Both the position numbers and the translations under genes were made by a program. From contig NC_045141.1 of the NCBI RefSeq assembly GCF_008831285.2, positions 18,224,848-18,288,847 on the forward strand: a stretch of 64,000 nt of DNA, written 5' to 3'. The notes under the pieces are model-generated. The model ran no database searches. It saw nothing but the letters and a program-made list of their open reading frames with translations, and was not told the DNA's origin. The DNA comes from Nymphaea colorata (Eukaryota; Streptophyta; Magnoliopsida; Nymphaeales; Nymphaeaceae). This document shows positions 25,001-37,700 of this stretch, piece after piece (the first letter of the stretch is position 1; every line of letters begins with the position of its first letter).

Positions 25001-28000
25001 TTTATATAGAACTACTTTTAGCTCCTAGACTGTTTATCCTAGACAGATCCAGATCCTAAAAGATTATTACTATGTACCTATCTTATAAATCTCTTTGAAC
25101 ATCTTGTATTCTAGATACATCCAGACACCATAAAAAAGGCATGCTTGATCATTTTTTTGATGTAATGCAAAAGTTAATAGATGTGGTCATTATGAATTGC
25201 TTGTTATGAACCATTCTTTGGTTCAGATAATCGTATAATGAAACATGGGTTTCGAACATGAACTTTTTTGGTGTTAAATGAACTGTTGATTCTAGTTTGC
25301 TCATTAAGGGCCCTATGCTTGTAAATTTACATATATGTCATATTTTCTCTGCTAAATCAATTACTAGATCATATCTACAAGGTCATTTAAGTAAAAGAAA
25401 GGCATCCAGAACAATATTCAGAAGTTATATTTGGATGTATCTTGGATATGTAGTTTCTCTATCACATTCTCTCCCTCCCTCTCTCTCTCTCTCTCTTTAT
25501 ATAAATACATATGCATGTGTGCATAGTGTCATAAGGACAGTTATTTAAATCTGGGGTCCATAGTTGTCATGATGAGGGACACGAGCAGATATGGTGTACA
25601 AGAGAGTAAGGAGACATTTTACTGATACAGGTGTTGACCAATCAGGATGCAGTTAACCTTGGCCTTGTATTATGGTTTAAAAGCCAACTTTTTTACATTG
25701 AAAAATAAAGAACAAATTGATAAAAAAGGCACATGCTCTTAACATTTTTATCTTTTCCCCTAACTTGGAGAGACTGTGCACAGCATCCTCTCTGTCTTCA
25801 TCAATCTCATCACTCTCTCTCTGTCATATGCCCCCTCCCCCCAACGCGCACAGAGGAACTTACAGTTTATCTCTTTTAACTGAACATCCACTCCCTTTCT
25901 CCTCTTTCAAGTTTCAACCTACGCTTAGTTTGAGTTCATTGAGAACATGAACTTTTGAAAATATGCTTTATAATAAAATAATAGAGTATGTATATACACA
26001 CAAAAAAGCCATATATGATATATGTTGAAGAGACATTCATATTGATTTTAAATCTCTTCTGAAAGTCATAGTGCTCTCTATGGTCACACTCTTGTACTTT
26101 ATGACAAATAATGACAAATAATTATTATTATCTGTATATTTATATGTACTATATACATGCAGACACAACAATGCAAACATATCTTGAATGATCAAGTATT
26201 TTCTTTTCAAATTTGTAGTGTTCCCTATGTGCACACTCTTGTTTATTTGTGACACATACATGCATGTTTGTAAAAGTATGTATGGACACATGTTTGCTAC
26301 GCATGCGTCTCTAGCATTTGCATTTGTTTCCAACAATTTTCTGCAAGTCTTCATTTTCTAAGTACTTAATGTCTAAGCTTTGTACCTTTGAGCAGTGGAA
26401 AAGTGTATTTTTTGCAAGTGCACCAGATCAAACTTGGCTTGCATGGCTTGGGTTTGTTTTATGTGTTTGGACTTTGGGTTGGCTTCACTTGCCACAAGAA
26501 CGGCTGCATGTTGATCATCCTTTGTTCATTTCATTCGACCTTCTTAATATCCCTGCTTTTAACTAATTGCTCGGCTCGACGGCTCCTAAGTTCTGTACTT
26601 ATGTTTACATCAATCTAATTATATGTTTGTGTGCATCTTGTGGATTTTGTTTATTTTAAGTTAAAGTGCATCTATTTTTTCCTTTTCAGGGTCCAGACTT
26701 GATAATCCACCAGTCAAAGGAATGCCTTGATAACATGGGAGAGTGGTGTCAGAACCATCATTCTGCAAGTGGTATGCCTTGGCTTGATCTCAGCTAATAT
26801 ATATGGACTCTGTTTGGGGCTGCACACAATAGTCCAGCTGAGCTATGTTCGAGCTTGGCTTCAGTCCTAAATGCCTTGGGCCTTGGCAGAAGCTTGGCTT
26901 CACGGAGCTGAACATTTCTCAAGCTCGGGTTGATCTTGGCTTGACTGAGCCTGAGATAAGCTGGTTTTGAGAAAAAATTGAATTTTTTGGCGACAGATGT
27001 ACTAAGACAGCATCGATATAGGATTTTGAAGCCGAAACTCCTTCCATGAAGGGAGAGGGAAGGCACCAAATTTTCACAAGAAATTATCTATTTATAATCT
27101 TAAAGAGACTATTTGAGCTTAGACGAGCTTTTACAGGGAACTTGAGATTGAAACATTAAATATTTGAGCTTATTTTATTGGCACCTGACTCTTTTGTCAT
27201 ATAAATCTTGTTCAAGCCAAGCTTAATCGGCTCAAGCCTGAGTTGAGTTCAAATTCGTTGCCCACCCCTGAGATCTGCTTAATGGTCCTGTTTTCAATAT
27301 TTATGTAACACATGAGATACATGACCTGTTTGTTTACCTGATATATGTTAGTTATGTGTTACTGGGTTTCTAGGGTTGACAGAGAAGGTGCTCGCCAGCA
27401 CTGTTACTGAAGCAGATGCTGAGACACAGGTTAGTTCTTTGATTTCTAACCATGAAGAGATTAATTAAAAAATTTATTTTTGCTACTGATGTGGTACACA
27501 GATATTTGAAGATCTTTAGTTTCTGCTCTTATAGCATTCCTTTTGTCTACTCAGATTGAGAAAAGAATTCTCATGCTATTTGGCATCTGATAATTTGCTA
27601 ATACTGTAAATATGTATTGAGATTTTTTAGTTTAATGATTTCATTGGTTCATAATCTAGTACCATGTACAGTATAGCCGAAGCAAGCAGAGAATGTGCTC
27701 TCTAAGTGAAAGATGAAAAACGAAACATGCTAAAAAATATTGGTTATTTCTTCTTTTGTATTTACTTTGTATGTCTTACCTTCTCAATGACATTCACTTT
27801 GAACTTATAGTAAGTGGATTCTGTAGGTGATAGATTTTCTTAAAAGTCATATTGGAGGCAGTTATCAGCCAATGTTGGCTGGCAATTCCATTTACGTTGA
27901 CTTCGAATTTCTCAAGGTAAAATTATTTCTATGTTTTCATTTTTTCTTTTTGCACCTTATCAAGTTTAGAGATCCGGTATCAAAGTTTGTGTGAGATGGT

Positions 28001-31000
28001 CAACTGATGGTATCAACTTTGTCTATTTTCTGTTAATTATGGGGATGAATCTACAACTAGTGTTAGGTTTTCTTTTAAGATCTATTACGTTGGTCACCTA
28101 GTAACAAGGCACATTCAGTCATACTTAAAATGTAAAAAATTTAGAAACATGAGTAGCAATGTAAATAAAAATTAGACAAGCTTTACAAAACACAGTAAAG
28201 GGAAAATAAGCAACTTTTGGACTTTTTGAGCATATGCACATGCAATTGTAAATCATGCAAGTTGTAATAAACTTACACTGTTCAAGTTATGACTAATTAA
28301 TTGACAAGCAACCGGGCACTAATTAAACACAAGCCTGTGTGCATATTTGTGTTTACTTGTGCATCTAGATCATGACTTCACATCAGATAACATAAAAAAA
28401 ATTGACATGAAGATAAAATGTGAAGACAAAAGTAAAAGCGAAACATAATTTCTGAATATCTAACTCTACACTAGTTGTCAAACTATTACTCTAAATGGTA
28501 AATTGTATAAGCTGGAAACCAAATTGAGGAGATAATTAGCTTATAAATCCTAAGACATTCATTAGCTACTTGTTTTAATTGTTTTGTCACAAACAATAGA
28601 GCTTTCTCTGGCTAGGGGGTGTGAGATGGGTGGTGAAGGTTATGACAATGGTGTTAATGGGCGAGGATTGCTGGCAGTGCTCAATGTCACTACAATCATC
28701 TTCATTTCTATAGATGGATTTGTCTACTGGAAGAAGTATTTTTATACCAAGGGAATTAGGGAATGCTCTCTATATGATATGGAATAACTGGAGTTCAGGT
28801 CTCTTATGTAAACCCATGGCTCTTGTTTTTGTAAGTTCTGAAGCATGTGGCATATCCACCATGATGACGTCTATGATGCATAAATAGAGAGCATGGCATC
28901 TAGAGGCAAAATTGCACTTGAACTTATACATACCTTAGGGAATAAGTTTATGACAAAGATACATCTTACCATATGCTTAATGCTTATTTGAAGATGGTTC
29001 ACACTTTGCACTGTCACAAACGACCATTATTTCTACCTGCCATTGACAAATATAAACAGAAAACATAGAAGAGTTATGTAATTTGGTCTTAGAAATAGTT
29101 ATCAACTTCTACGATTTGGACTTAAGGTTTAGAGGCCAAAAGAAAAGAGCGGAAAAGATACTAAATTGGATCTTTGATAGCTCACTGTTGCAAAAAATCC
29201 TAGCTTTTTTGGGTTGATGTGGTTTCATAAAGAAGAATGTAGAAAGCAAGAGACACAGTTTGAGATAAAAGAAGATAAAGTCGTAAAAAACTCATGAGGA
29301 GTATAACATTGGCCATACCCTAAAATAAAAAAAATACACAAAGTTCTCTTTCGAAGTTAAAAAAAAAAATCTACCTGTAATGTTTTGATAGTATCAGCTT
29401 ATTTGAGTTAACATCTGTTGAACCACATTTGTCCATATTTTTTTCATTCATTTCATCATTGTATGGTAACTAGTAACTATTGTCTGATTTCATATTATTG
29501 ATTGTTGATGGTGTTCCAAGTATGATTTCAACATCTGCATGATCTCATTGTGCATGTTTTTTCAGAAATATATGCTTGATTTGGCTTCTATTTTCTCTCA
29601 TGTGCTTGTCAAGTATGACTTTAACATCTGCATGATCTCATCGTGCATGTTCTTTCAGAAATACATGCCTGATTTGGCTGCTATGTTCTCTCACGTGCTT
29701 GTTGATGTTAGCAGCGTGAATGCATTGTGCTTTCGTTGGTATCCTAAAGGTACAAACCTCCATACTCTCTTTATGACAACGGTTACTCTTTTCTAACATT
29801 GATATTAGCACCTGTTATACATTAAATTTGAAGCTGTCAATCCTTGTTATATGTTAAACGTGGTGGTTGAATAACTTTCTCTTGATAAGCTTCATGTGGG
29901 ACAGTTGCAAATTTTTCGCATCCTTGGGATATGATCATATGAAACAAAACCGTCTAATGCTCTTTACATATTATGCAGTAATTGGTTAAATGACTCTTAA
30001 ACTGCTATAAACAGACAGTGTGAGCCATTTGTCAGCAACTTTTTGGTAGTATTCCTTATCTTTGGGGTTTCCCTCCTACCGCTTTTATTGCCGCTAATCG
30101 TGCCATGCAATTATTTTTCCCTTTTTTTGGAGTAGGAAAACACGATTTTATAACAAACAATACAAACAGCATTATATCCTATCCAACCAAAAAAGGAACT
30201 TATGAAATGACGCATCTATGTTTGAAGATGTTTCATTGAGGGGATTTAATCTGCCAAGAAGTGCTCCATCGACCTGTCTAAGAAGTTGGACTTCAGGCTG
30301 GAATGTTGGTCTCTATGTGGCTGTTTCTGGAGGGAGTATTTTAAAGTACCAAAGACATAATTGAAGAGTTTGAGATGCTTTAACTTTTCTCCATATGCAG
30401 TTCAATATCATCAGCTTAGAGGGACCTGGAGAATTTAACCTTTCCGCAATCACTACAATTTTCTTGTGGTGGAAATCCATAATTTCTCTATAGAGAGCGA
30501 GAGAGAGAGATGATAATCCTCAATCAGTGAGCAGGGCAAATAATTTTTAGTTATTTGTTTTCTTTCTTAAGTTTATTGAGGGATATGTGATTACCTGCTG
30601 GCTGTTCAAAGAATTGCATTGCTGTTGATGTTTTCTTCATCTTATGTATTTAAATCTGTTTTGCCATTGCCTTTATTTCTAGTGATTGGATCTGCTGCGT
30701 TCATACTTTATAACCTTAATTTTTTTATATCAGTTGCCTTTGTCTGTATGATTTATTATTTCGATGTAACTACCATCATTGCTACCTAAAGTAACATGGG
30801 GTTGACGTATATCTATTGATGCGTTCCACCGTTATTATTACTGCCATGAAAGTATTTGCCTATAGTTATAAATCTCTTTCCTTTCTGAATCTATGAATAT
30901 GATTTTGTTCAGAAAGTTGTGTGCAAGACTCCGTCGTTCCTATGGATTGAGTTTTATTTACGTCAATGACCAAGTCTTGCTTCTCATTTTTCTTCAATGT

Positions 31001-31161
31001 TAATTGATTGCATGACAAATTGTTTTTGTTCTGTTTGTTTCTCAGAGTATCGGAAGGCACCTAGAAAGCAAAAGAAGCATAGGGCCATGGACGACATAAA
31101 GGAAAGCATAATGGAACTGAGATACTTTAAACAGAATATTTTTAAAGGATCTAAGAAGTGA
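19088..31161 (+). CDS. Oligoribonuclease, DEDDh 3'-5' exoribonuclease
   Basis: Eight exons give a 243-residue protein: 19088-19190, 20395-20511, 24213-24289, 26690-26771, 27374-27429, 27827-27916, 29659-29749 and 31046-31161 (TGA). Every junction is GT-AG and phases agree throughout. Oligoribonucleases degrade 2-5-nt RNA remnants to mononucleotides; the plant enzymes of this family are linked to organellar nano-RNA turnover. All five active-site residues are visible: Asp69 and Glu71 in WIDLEMTG, Asp170 in GNSIYVDF, and His217 and Asp222 in HRAMDDIKES. Family blocks also include VDRILEIACIITDG, the CLDNMGEWC segment, SGLTEKVL and KYMPDLAAMFSHVLVDVSSV. The ATG at 19088 is the first in frame after an upstream stop. 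The acidic 60-residue N-terminal extension is longer than in bacterial Orn and lacks a clear transit peptide. Intron 6 ends in a tandem duplication of the exon-7 acceptor (separate entry). Introns total about 11 kb, are AT-rich, and hold no recognisable second gene. Confidence 0.95.
29518..29703 (+). repeat. 93-bp tandem duplication of the exon-7 acceptor and 5' half of exon 7
   Basis: Unit 1 (29518-29610) and unit 2 (29611-29703) align without gaps, differing at about 10 of 93 positions. Each carries a pyrimidine tract ending in TTTCAG followed by 45 bases of exon 7. Unit 2 is the copy used in the model because it continues into the rest of the exon. Unit 1 encodes KYMLDLASIFSHVLV, a diverged echo of KYMPDLAAMFSHVLV. 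The unit length is divisible by three and no stop occurs between the two acceptors, so use of the upstream acceptor (after 29565) would add 31 residues in frame. Confidence 0.92.
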
Positions 31162-34100
31162 CAGTACTTACTACCATACTGTTCCTTTTGTCTTAGTTAT
31201 TCTTACAAATGGCTAATATCGCAACTACTAATGATGCTGTGATTATGTCGACTACTAAATGATGCTATCAGCAATCATTGTCAAAGTTGATGATTAATGC
31301 TCTCTGTTTCAGTTTGGTTGTGTCTAGAGGTTTGGCTTTTATTTACCTCGAATCTACATGTTGGCTTTTATTATCTTTACATGGATAGATATTAAATCTT
31401 TGTAATCCACACAACCGCTGTGCCAGGAGACCTCCGCCGGTTTTTTTTTACATAAAAAATGTCTCTTCCGTGTACACTCAGTACGCTGACTTTCAAGCTA
31501 TATCGTGTAGCTACTCACATTGCATGGTTCAATATGAACAGACTATGATCCTAATGTGCATACACACTTGCGCGTGCACACTCAGTGCCGACAGTTGTTT
31601 AGCTTGCTGAGCTGTCCGGCTTCATACAGGTGGAAAAATATTAGTCGGTGGGCAGCTTATTATTTGTTCAAACTTCATAGTTCATATAGTCATATAGTCA
31701 CTTGGAGGTTTAAGCAGGATTGCAAATACTGGAGAGCATGATACACTAGTTGATGGGCATATTGTTTCTTGTCTAAGCCCCAAAGAGCATGATAATCTAG
31801 TTGATGGGTGTATGGTTTCTTGTCTAAGCCCCAAAGCATCTTTGGGTCTGGGAACCAAGGAGAAGGAGAAGAAGCCTTGGCTTCTTGTGCCAATTGGTTC
31901 TTGGAGGGTTAAACAGGCCATTATCCCAAAGTTGTATGTCATCAGGAAGTGATTGCAGATATGACAGTTTAAACTCAGTTTGCTAGAACCTTAGAAGTCC
32001 ATCTATAAACTTACGAGATTTATCGGCATGCTTGGCACATAGTCAAGCTTAATTCCTTCTCAAAATCACTCTCCAATATTTTAAACACTAATTTCATTTT
32101 ATTGTGAAGAAGAGAATTACTGGACTGCATGACATGGGGAAGAAAATGTGATTCCACAATCTTGAAAGAAATCTAGTCTCTCCCTCCACCAGCTTATTTT
32201 GTAAAAGTTCACCAAGCTCCAAGCCACCCGTATGAATGATTGTTTACATTGGTAAAAAGCAAAACGATGCACTTTCTACTGGAGGGTGGGCGATGGGTCC
32301 GAGCAGCCCAACCTGAGCAGCCGAACTGACCAAAGGTTGGTTCATTTTCAAAGCCTTACAGACCCAGTATATATGGGTTCAGGCTGGTGGGGTTCAACTT
32401 CCTTGGTTTGCAATGTTGGGACAGGGTGCTTTGTTTGCCACTAATGGCCGGGAAACTGAAGACACCTTTGAGACGATCACTTGGGGGGACCATTTCATGA
32501 GACGATCTTATATACACTCTGCCTTTTTCAGCATTCATTTTGAGTTTTTAAATCTAAAGAAAGAATTCCTTTCTTAAAAGAAAAAGAAATGAAAATGAAA
32601 GCCTTCAAGGCGACTCAATGGGTTGCCTCTTTGAAAGGACAAAGCCACAGCCACTCAAATAATTTTGTTAAGATTCTTTTTCTCATTCTCAATGGCCAAT
32701 ATTCTTGAAATTCTTGTCGCAGCAAACTATTGGAGTCTAACCAATGGCTTGGTTTGATTGGCGAAGAAATTTTTCTTGAATCAAGCTAAGCCAAATTGAA
32801 ACAAAGCAAAATTCAGTTTTTTTGTTTTCGAGAACCTGAAGCTTGGCAGATTCAAACTTGGTTATTCGATGTAGGTGTCCAAGTTATATCAATGTAATAT
32901 GATGGTCCCGTGGCAAGCAACTTTGAACTGGTTCTACTTTGCTGCTCAAGAAAGTGCAACTATGCGAGATTGGCCTCAGATGAAATGCATGGTGAAAGAG
33001 AAAGTTGTCTGTGGAGAGTCTGATCACAACTGTGGTTGGTTTAATTTCTCTCTCGCCCAACATCTAGGATTTCGACACTTCACCCCGTTGAGCAGAACCA
33101 AGAGCGAGGAAGTAATATGCCATCGAGTTTTGTTGAATTGCATCAGATTGATAGTTACAGATTACGAGTTGCAGTTAACATCAACGAATTAAAAATAGAA
33201 GTGAACAAGCCAAAGTGCAAGCATGAACATGGAAGACAACAAAGAAAAATGAGACGTTGGGTCAACCCACATTTGAAAGATGGTAGGGTCAAAAAAGACG
33301 TTGGATGATCCTTGCCTCTCAGCACTTTGACCCAAAGAGGAAAGCTGAAGCTAAAAGTAACTGCTTTCAAGAAGAGGATGTAGGTGAACATGAAGAGCAT
33401 CGTGAGGATGAGAGAGAGACAAGGACGATGATGCTAAGTCAGTGAAGACAACAGTTCACGAGAAAAGTAGTTCCCTTGCAGCCTCATATTACTTCATTCA
33501 CGATTCGACCAAGACAAATGCTCTCCAACCCAGAGGGGATCGAGGATGCCGCTATATGCGGAGGAAGCTGCTCCTCAAAGAAACAGAGGAAACACAAGAA
33601 AGCAGGAAGCAACATTGAAGATTTTTTGATCTAATCAGGCTTGATTCATATTTCATGTCCTTCGAATCATTGTTTAGTTTGAAAATTCTATCGTATGCAT
33701 TATATCTCAATGTCATTTTTGGAACAAGAGAAACTTTGTTTCTCCATCATTATCCTTTCAAGTTTCAAGTGGAAGAAATGCTCTCAACGTAATACACCTA
33801 AAAGACAGGAACAGTACCTCGTTTAACACGACTGGCTTCTTAACTAGCGGCACGAAACTGTAGTAGTAAATGGTAGGTTCTTATCTAAAAAAAAATAACG
33901 CCGTATCATAAAAATAAAATAGATAAACTCTTTTAAAATTACGGCCATGGGGTTTTTGGAACGAATACGTCTTTGTAGTGTCCAAGTTTGGTGAACTCTA
34001 ATCAAATAAATCTCACGAAAATAATATTATGCGAAAGCTCAAGCAAAGAAAGACAGGACTGGCACTTAATTCAAGGTTTTCAATATGTGATCCTTTTCTT

Positions 34101-34769
34101 ACCACCTAGTCACGAATTGTTTTGTTTCTGTTTTATTTTGTTATCAAAATATTGACGAAAAAAAGAAAGAAATGCAAAACTAAAGATGCCGGCCTGTGTT
34201 CCGTTATGAGGGGAGAATGAGGATCGAGGCCGAGGAAGACCGCCGGCTATTTACCTGCAACAAAGACCATCTTGGTTAACCCATAAAAACGAGAATGTTG
34301 GGCAAATTCCACTTGTCTGAAGCAGGTCGATGAGAGAGAGAGAGGGAGCAAAAATGCCAGTTTTCTCTTGGCTCGGATTCATTCCCGACAAAGCGCAACT
34401 CAACCAACTCACGTCTCCTATGTATATAAATCGGAAGAAAGCATGCCCACCCTCTCTCTCCTCTCTCCCCCTCCCCCCTGTGAGAGATTAGGCAATTGAC
34501 TGCATTTTATTTTTTGGGTCTTTGTCAAGGGAGGGAGGGAGGGAGGGAAAAATTTGGGGAGGTCGTCTGTTTTGTGGGTGCTGTCATGACAAAGATTTAC
34601 CAGTTTCCGAATTAGGCGTGACCAAATGAATACATCGCCACGTCCACCTCCTCTACTTCTCTTCTTCATCCCCTGATAGGTGTATCTGGTCAGATCTGAG
34701 TTCTTTTTCGGGTAATTGGTTGTTTTGTTTCCGTTGCCTCGGCGAGGAGGGGAATCGAGAAGAGGGGAG
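31162..34769. other. Intergenic region between oligoribonuclease and FMP32-like gene
   Basis: The left part is the 3' region of the oligoribonuclease gene. A ~51-bp tandem duplication is at about 31735-31838 (unit containing CTAGTTGATGGG and TTTCTTGTCTAAGCCCCAAAG). A purine-rich segment at about 33090-33620 has short, Lys/Arg/Glu-rich frames but no motif I recognise and no consistent splice model. The right end is the promoter of the next gene, with TATATAAA at 34423-34430 and a CT-rich stretch just after it. Confidence 0.45.
34423..34430 (+). promoter_or_regulatory. TATA box of the FMP32-like gene
   Basis: TATATAAA matches the plant TATA consensus well. A CT-rich run (34450-34480), typical of plant initiator and leader sequence, follows at the expected distance. 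The ATG is 340 bases further on, which implies a long 5'UTR. Confidence 0.5.
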
Positions 34770-37700
34770 ATGGCCGGCGTCGTTGCCGCTCGAAGAGTGA
34801 TGCAACGGGCTCTGACGGTCACGACCTTGGTGAACTGCAATGTTGGGCGCCCTGGACTCGAAACGAGGGGGATATGGCAGCATGTGAATTCGAAAGGGAA
34901 GCGGGCGTTTCTTGTCGATACCTTGGCTTTGGTAGTTTCTGCTCTTTTTGCTTCGTATCCTAATTGAGGTCTTTTGGCATTTCTTTCGAAAGAGTTGTGC
35001 TTTTTCTGTTGGTTCTCTCTGGAGATGAACTGTGAGAGAATCGGCAGATGGTCGTAGTGATGTATTTTGATCTTCTGTTGATTGGCCAGGTTAGAACGTT
35101 AGAAGAACAAGGAGTTCCATCGAAGCAAGCTGAAGCGATCACTGCAGTGATAACGGAGGTCCTGAATGATAGTTTGGAGAATGTGGCTCAGTCCTGTGTT
35201 TCTGTAGGAGACATGCAGAAGGTTGGTTTTTTATGTTGATAAATGCCCATCACCATTTCTTTTGTTTCCTTTTTTGAACTGGAATATTCTGGTTTTATTA
35301 AATCTATAAAACTTTAAGCACTTTTTTTGTTGAGGACTTTGTTTATAACGAGAGATACCGCTCCCATTTTTCACTAATCAGTCGTAATTTTTTTTTTTAA
35401 CTGCTTCTTTGATATAGAGTGAAATGGTTCAGGAAGCCAGCTTGTCCAAGTTTAAATCTGAAGTTCAGAGATCTCTGGTGCGGTTTGTTTCTCTTTTCTT
35501 TTGAATATATAAAAGACACTTTACTTAGACTGCTTATTTGCGTTGAACCTTTTAGTTCTTTTATGAACAGTTCAATCATCATCATTTTAATTGAAGTTAG
35601 TTCCTTCTGTAGAATTTAAGTATCAATCTTGAATGTGGACTGGCAGTAGGAACAGTTTGGTGGGATCGCTAATTTGTGAGAGAAAGTGCGCAAATTATTC
35701 GGGAGGTAAGAAGGAGGTGGGGGCACTGGGGCGGAGAGGAGGGTCAGGTAAGGTTAGTGTGAGCACGAAGAGACATATCAAGGGTGTAAGAAGCTCTTAC
35801 TGTAGTTACCGCATTGTTCTTGTCTTCCTTCTTTTTCGGTTCCCTCAGTTAGCAGCCTCATAGTGAAGAAAGTCGTTAGATTTTAAGTTAGTCTCGATGG
35901 AGCTTTCAGCAAGGTGACCATTTGACATCGTCTGAGAGACTTGTCATGATCTTGCACAGGTTTTGTGTTTAAGTACACGGAGGCACAGGTTAATGGACAC
36001 AAATGCATGCTTGCTATAATGGTTACCTTAACTTGTTTATATAATTTTCCTAGCGGAAACTATTAAGATCATTACGAGGACTTGTTGCCAATTCAAGAAG
36101 ATGCAAGGGGTGCAAACCGTAGGAAAATATCCCCAGACAATGATGCATAAAGGAAGCTCAGAGTGTAATTGCATGGTAGGCAATGAAGACATTTTTGGTT
36201 TTTTTGCCACGATAGTTGTCATTATTCCCTTACCTTTTGCACAAAGCAATTTTTTTCAAGGCGAAACAGCCTACATTGCTTTCCAGTAGTGACATTAAAT
36301 TTCCTATAACACTAAAGTTTGAAACCAGTGGTGACATTAAATTTCCTATAACACTAAGTTTGAAAAAATTCAACAACTCCTGTGAATGTTAGGATAGTAT
36401 GGCCACAAAATTAACAGCCTTGGAGAAGTACAGGGTAGCAGTATTGTTCTAGTTGCCATGACCTGGGCTGGGGACTCTTATCTCCTCTTGAGTAGCATGT
36501 CTGAAAACAAGAATGGGAGTATAAGTTGCAAATGTATGGCAGGGGCGATGTTGTAAATATCTGTTCAGATATTGTTTCCAAACCATTTTCAGCCATTTTA
36601 AATTTTGTTGTATTAAAAAATTCGAGCAAAATGTGATAAATATTCCATTTGTATATTGGCTGCCACGGATTGCTTTGGTCAATACAAGCCAATTTGGCCA
36701 GTATGGGCTCCATGTTTTAAGGAGTGGCATATTTCAGCGCTCTTAGTGATGCACAACATGTCCTCTGATACAGCCGATACAATTTCTTATGTGTGACAGT
36801 GGGGTGGACTATCAAGAAAATATTACTGGCAACAGTAGTTTTGTATTCGGATATAGATCAACCCTGCAACGCTGAACTTGATATGGAAATCAAAATCTAA
36901 GCAAAAGGTCAAGGAACTGTTTTCTCTGCTTTAGCCATTTGTGTTTCACCAAAATCTTAGGTTGATAAAGTCTAAAAATATTGACTTTTTGGAATCCCAC
37001 GCCATCATGAGTCATCCAATCAACATGTCACAAGACTTACAAGGAAACTGTGCAAATTACCTTTTGGAGGTAACAAACTCCTATTTGTCCATTTAGGTTG
37101 GCAGCCTTCACAATTGTTTAATCATATCAACCTGATTATTATAACAAGTTAACAACCACCAACTGAAAGGAAGTTTCTAACTCAAAAAAGTAACAACAAT
37201 TTAATTTTTGAAAAGTTGACCTACATATATTCATTTGTAAATCATGTGACCATTTTGTTTAGATGGTTGAGATTTGTTCACATGGTATTCATATAACACA
37301 CACACACACACCTAAAGAGAGAAGCAGGAAAAAATAGGGAAAAAAACGCAAACATGAAAATGAGAGGCTTAAAAAACAAGGAGCCGTTAGGATGAGAAAT
37401 GAAAAAGAAAGGAGGCAATTCATCCATTGCAAGATGAATGATTTAGATTTTTCCTGTTGATTAAGGCCGTCCTAGTGCTGGACAGTTCTCCTCTTCTCTC
37501 CACACACACATAGAGAGGGAGAATGAGAGAGGCATGTACCAAGAATGTATAGCTACATACATTTTATGCACATGTTCAATCTTCTTCATAAGAATGCTTC
37601 CAAGTTCCACCAATATGGGACAGTTTGAAAATTGTAGAGCAGAAAGCTCTTCAGTTCCTGCTTAGCACTGATCTTGATGCTGATGAAACTTCACTGCTAA

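Noticed and set aside
33090-33620. Lys/Arg/Glu-rich frames as a possible gene or gag remnant
   Set aside because: Frames are short, no zinc knuckle or other motif is present, and no phase-consistent splice model could be made.
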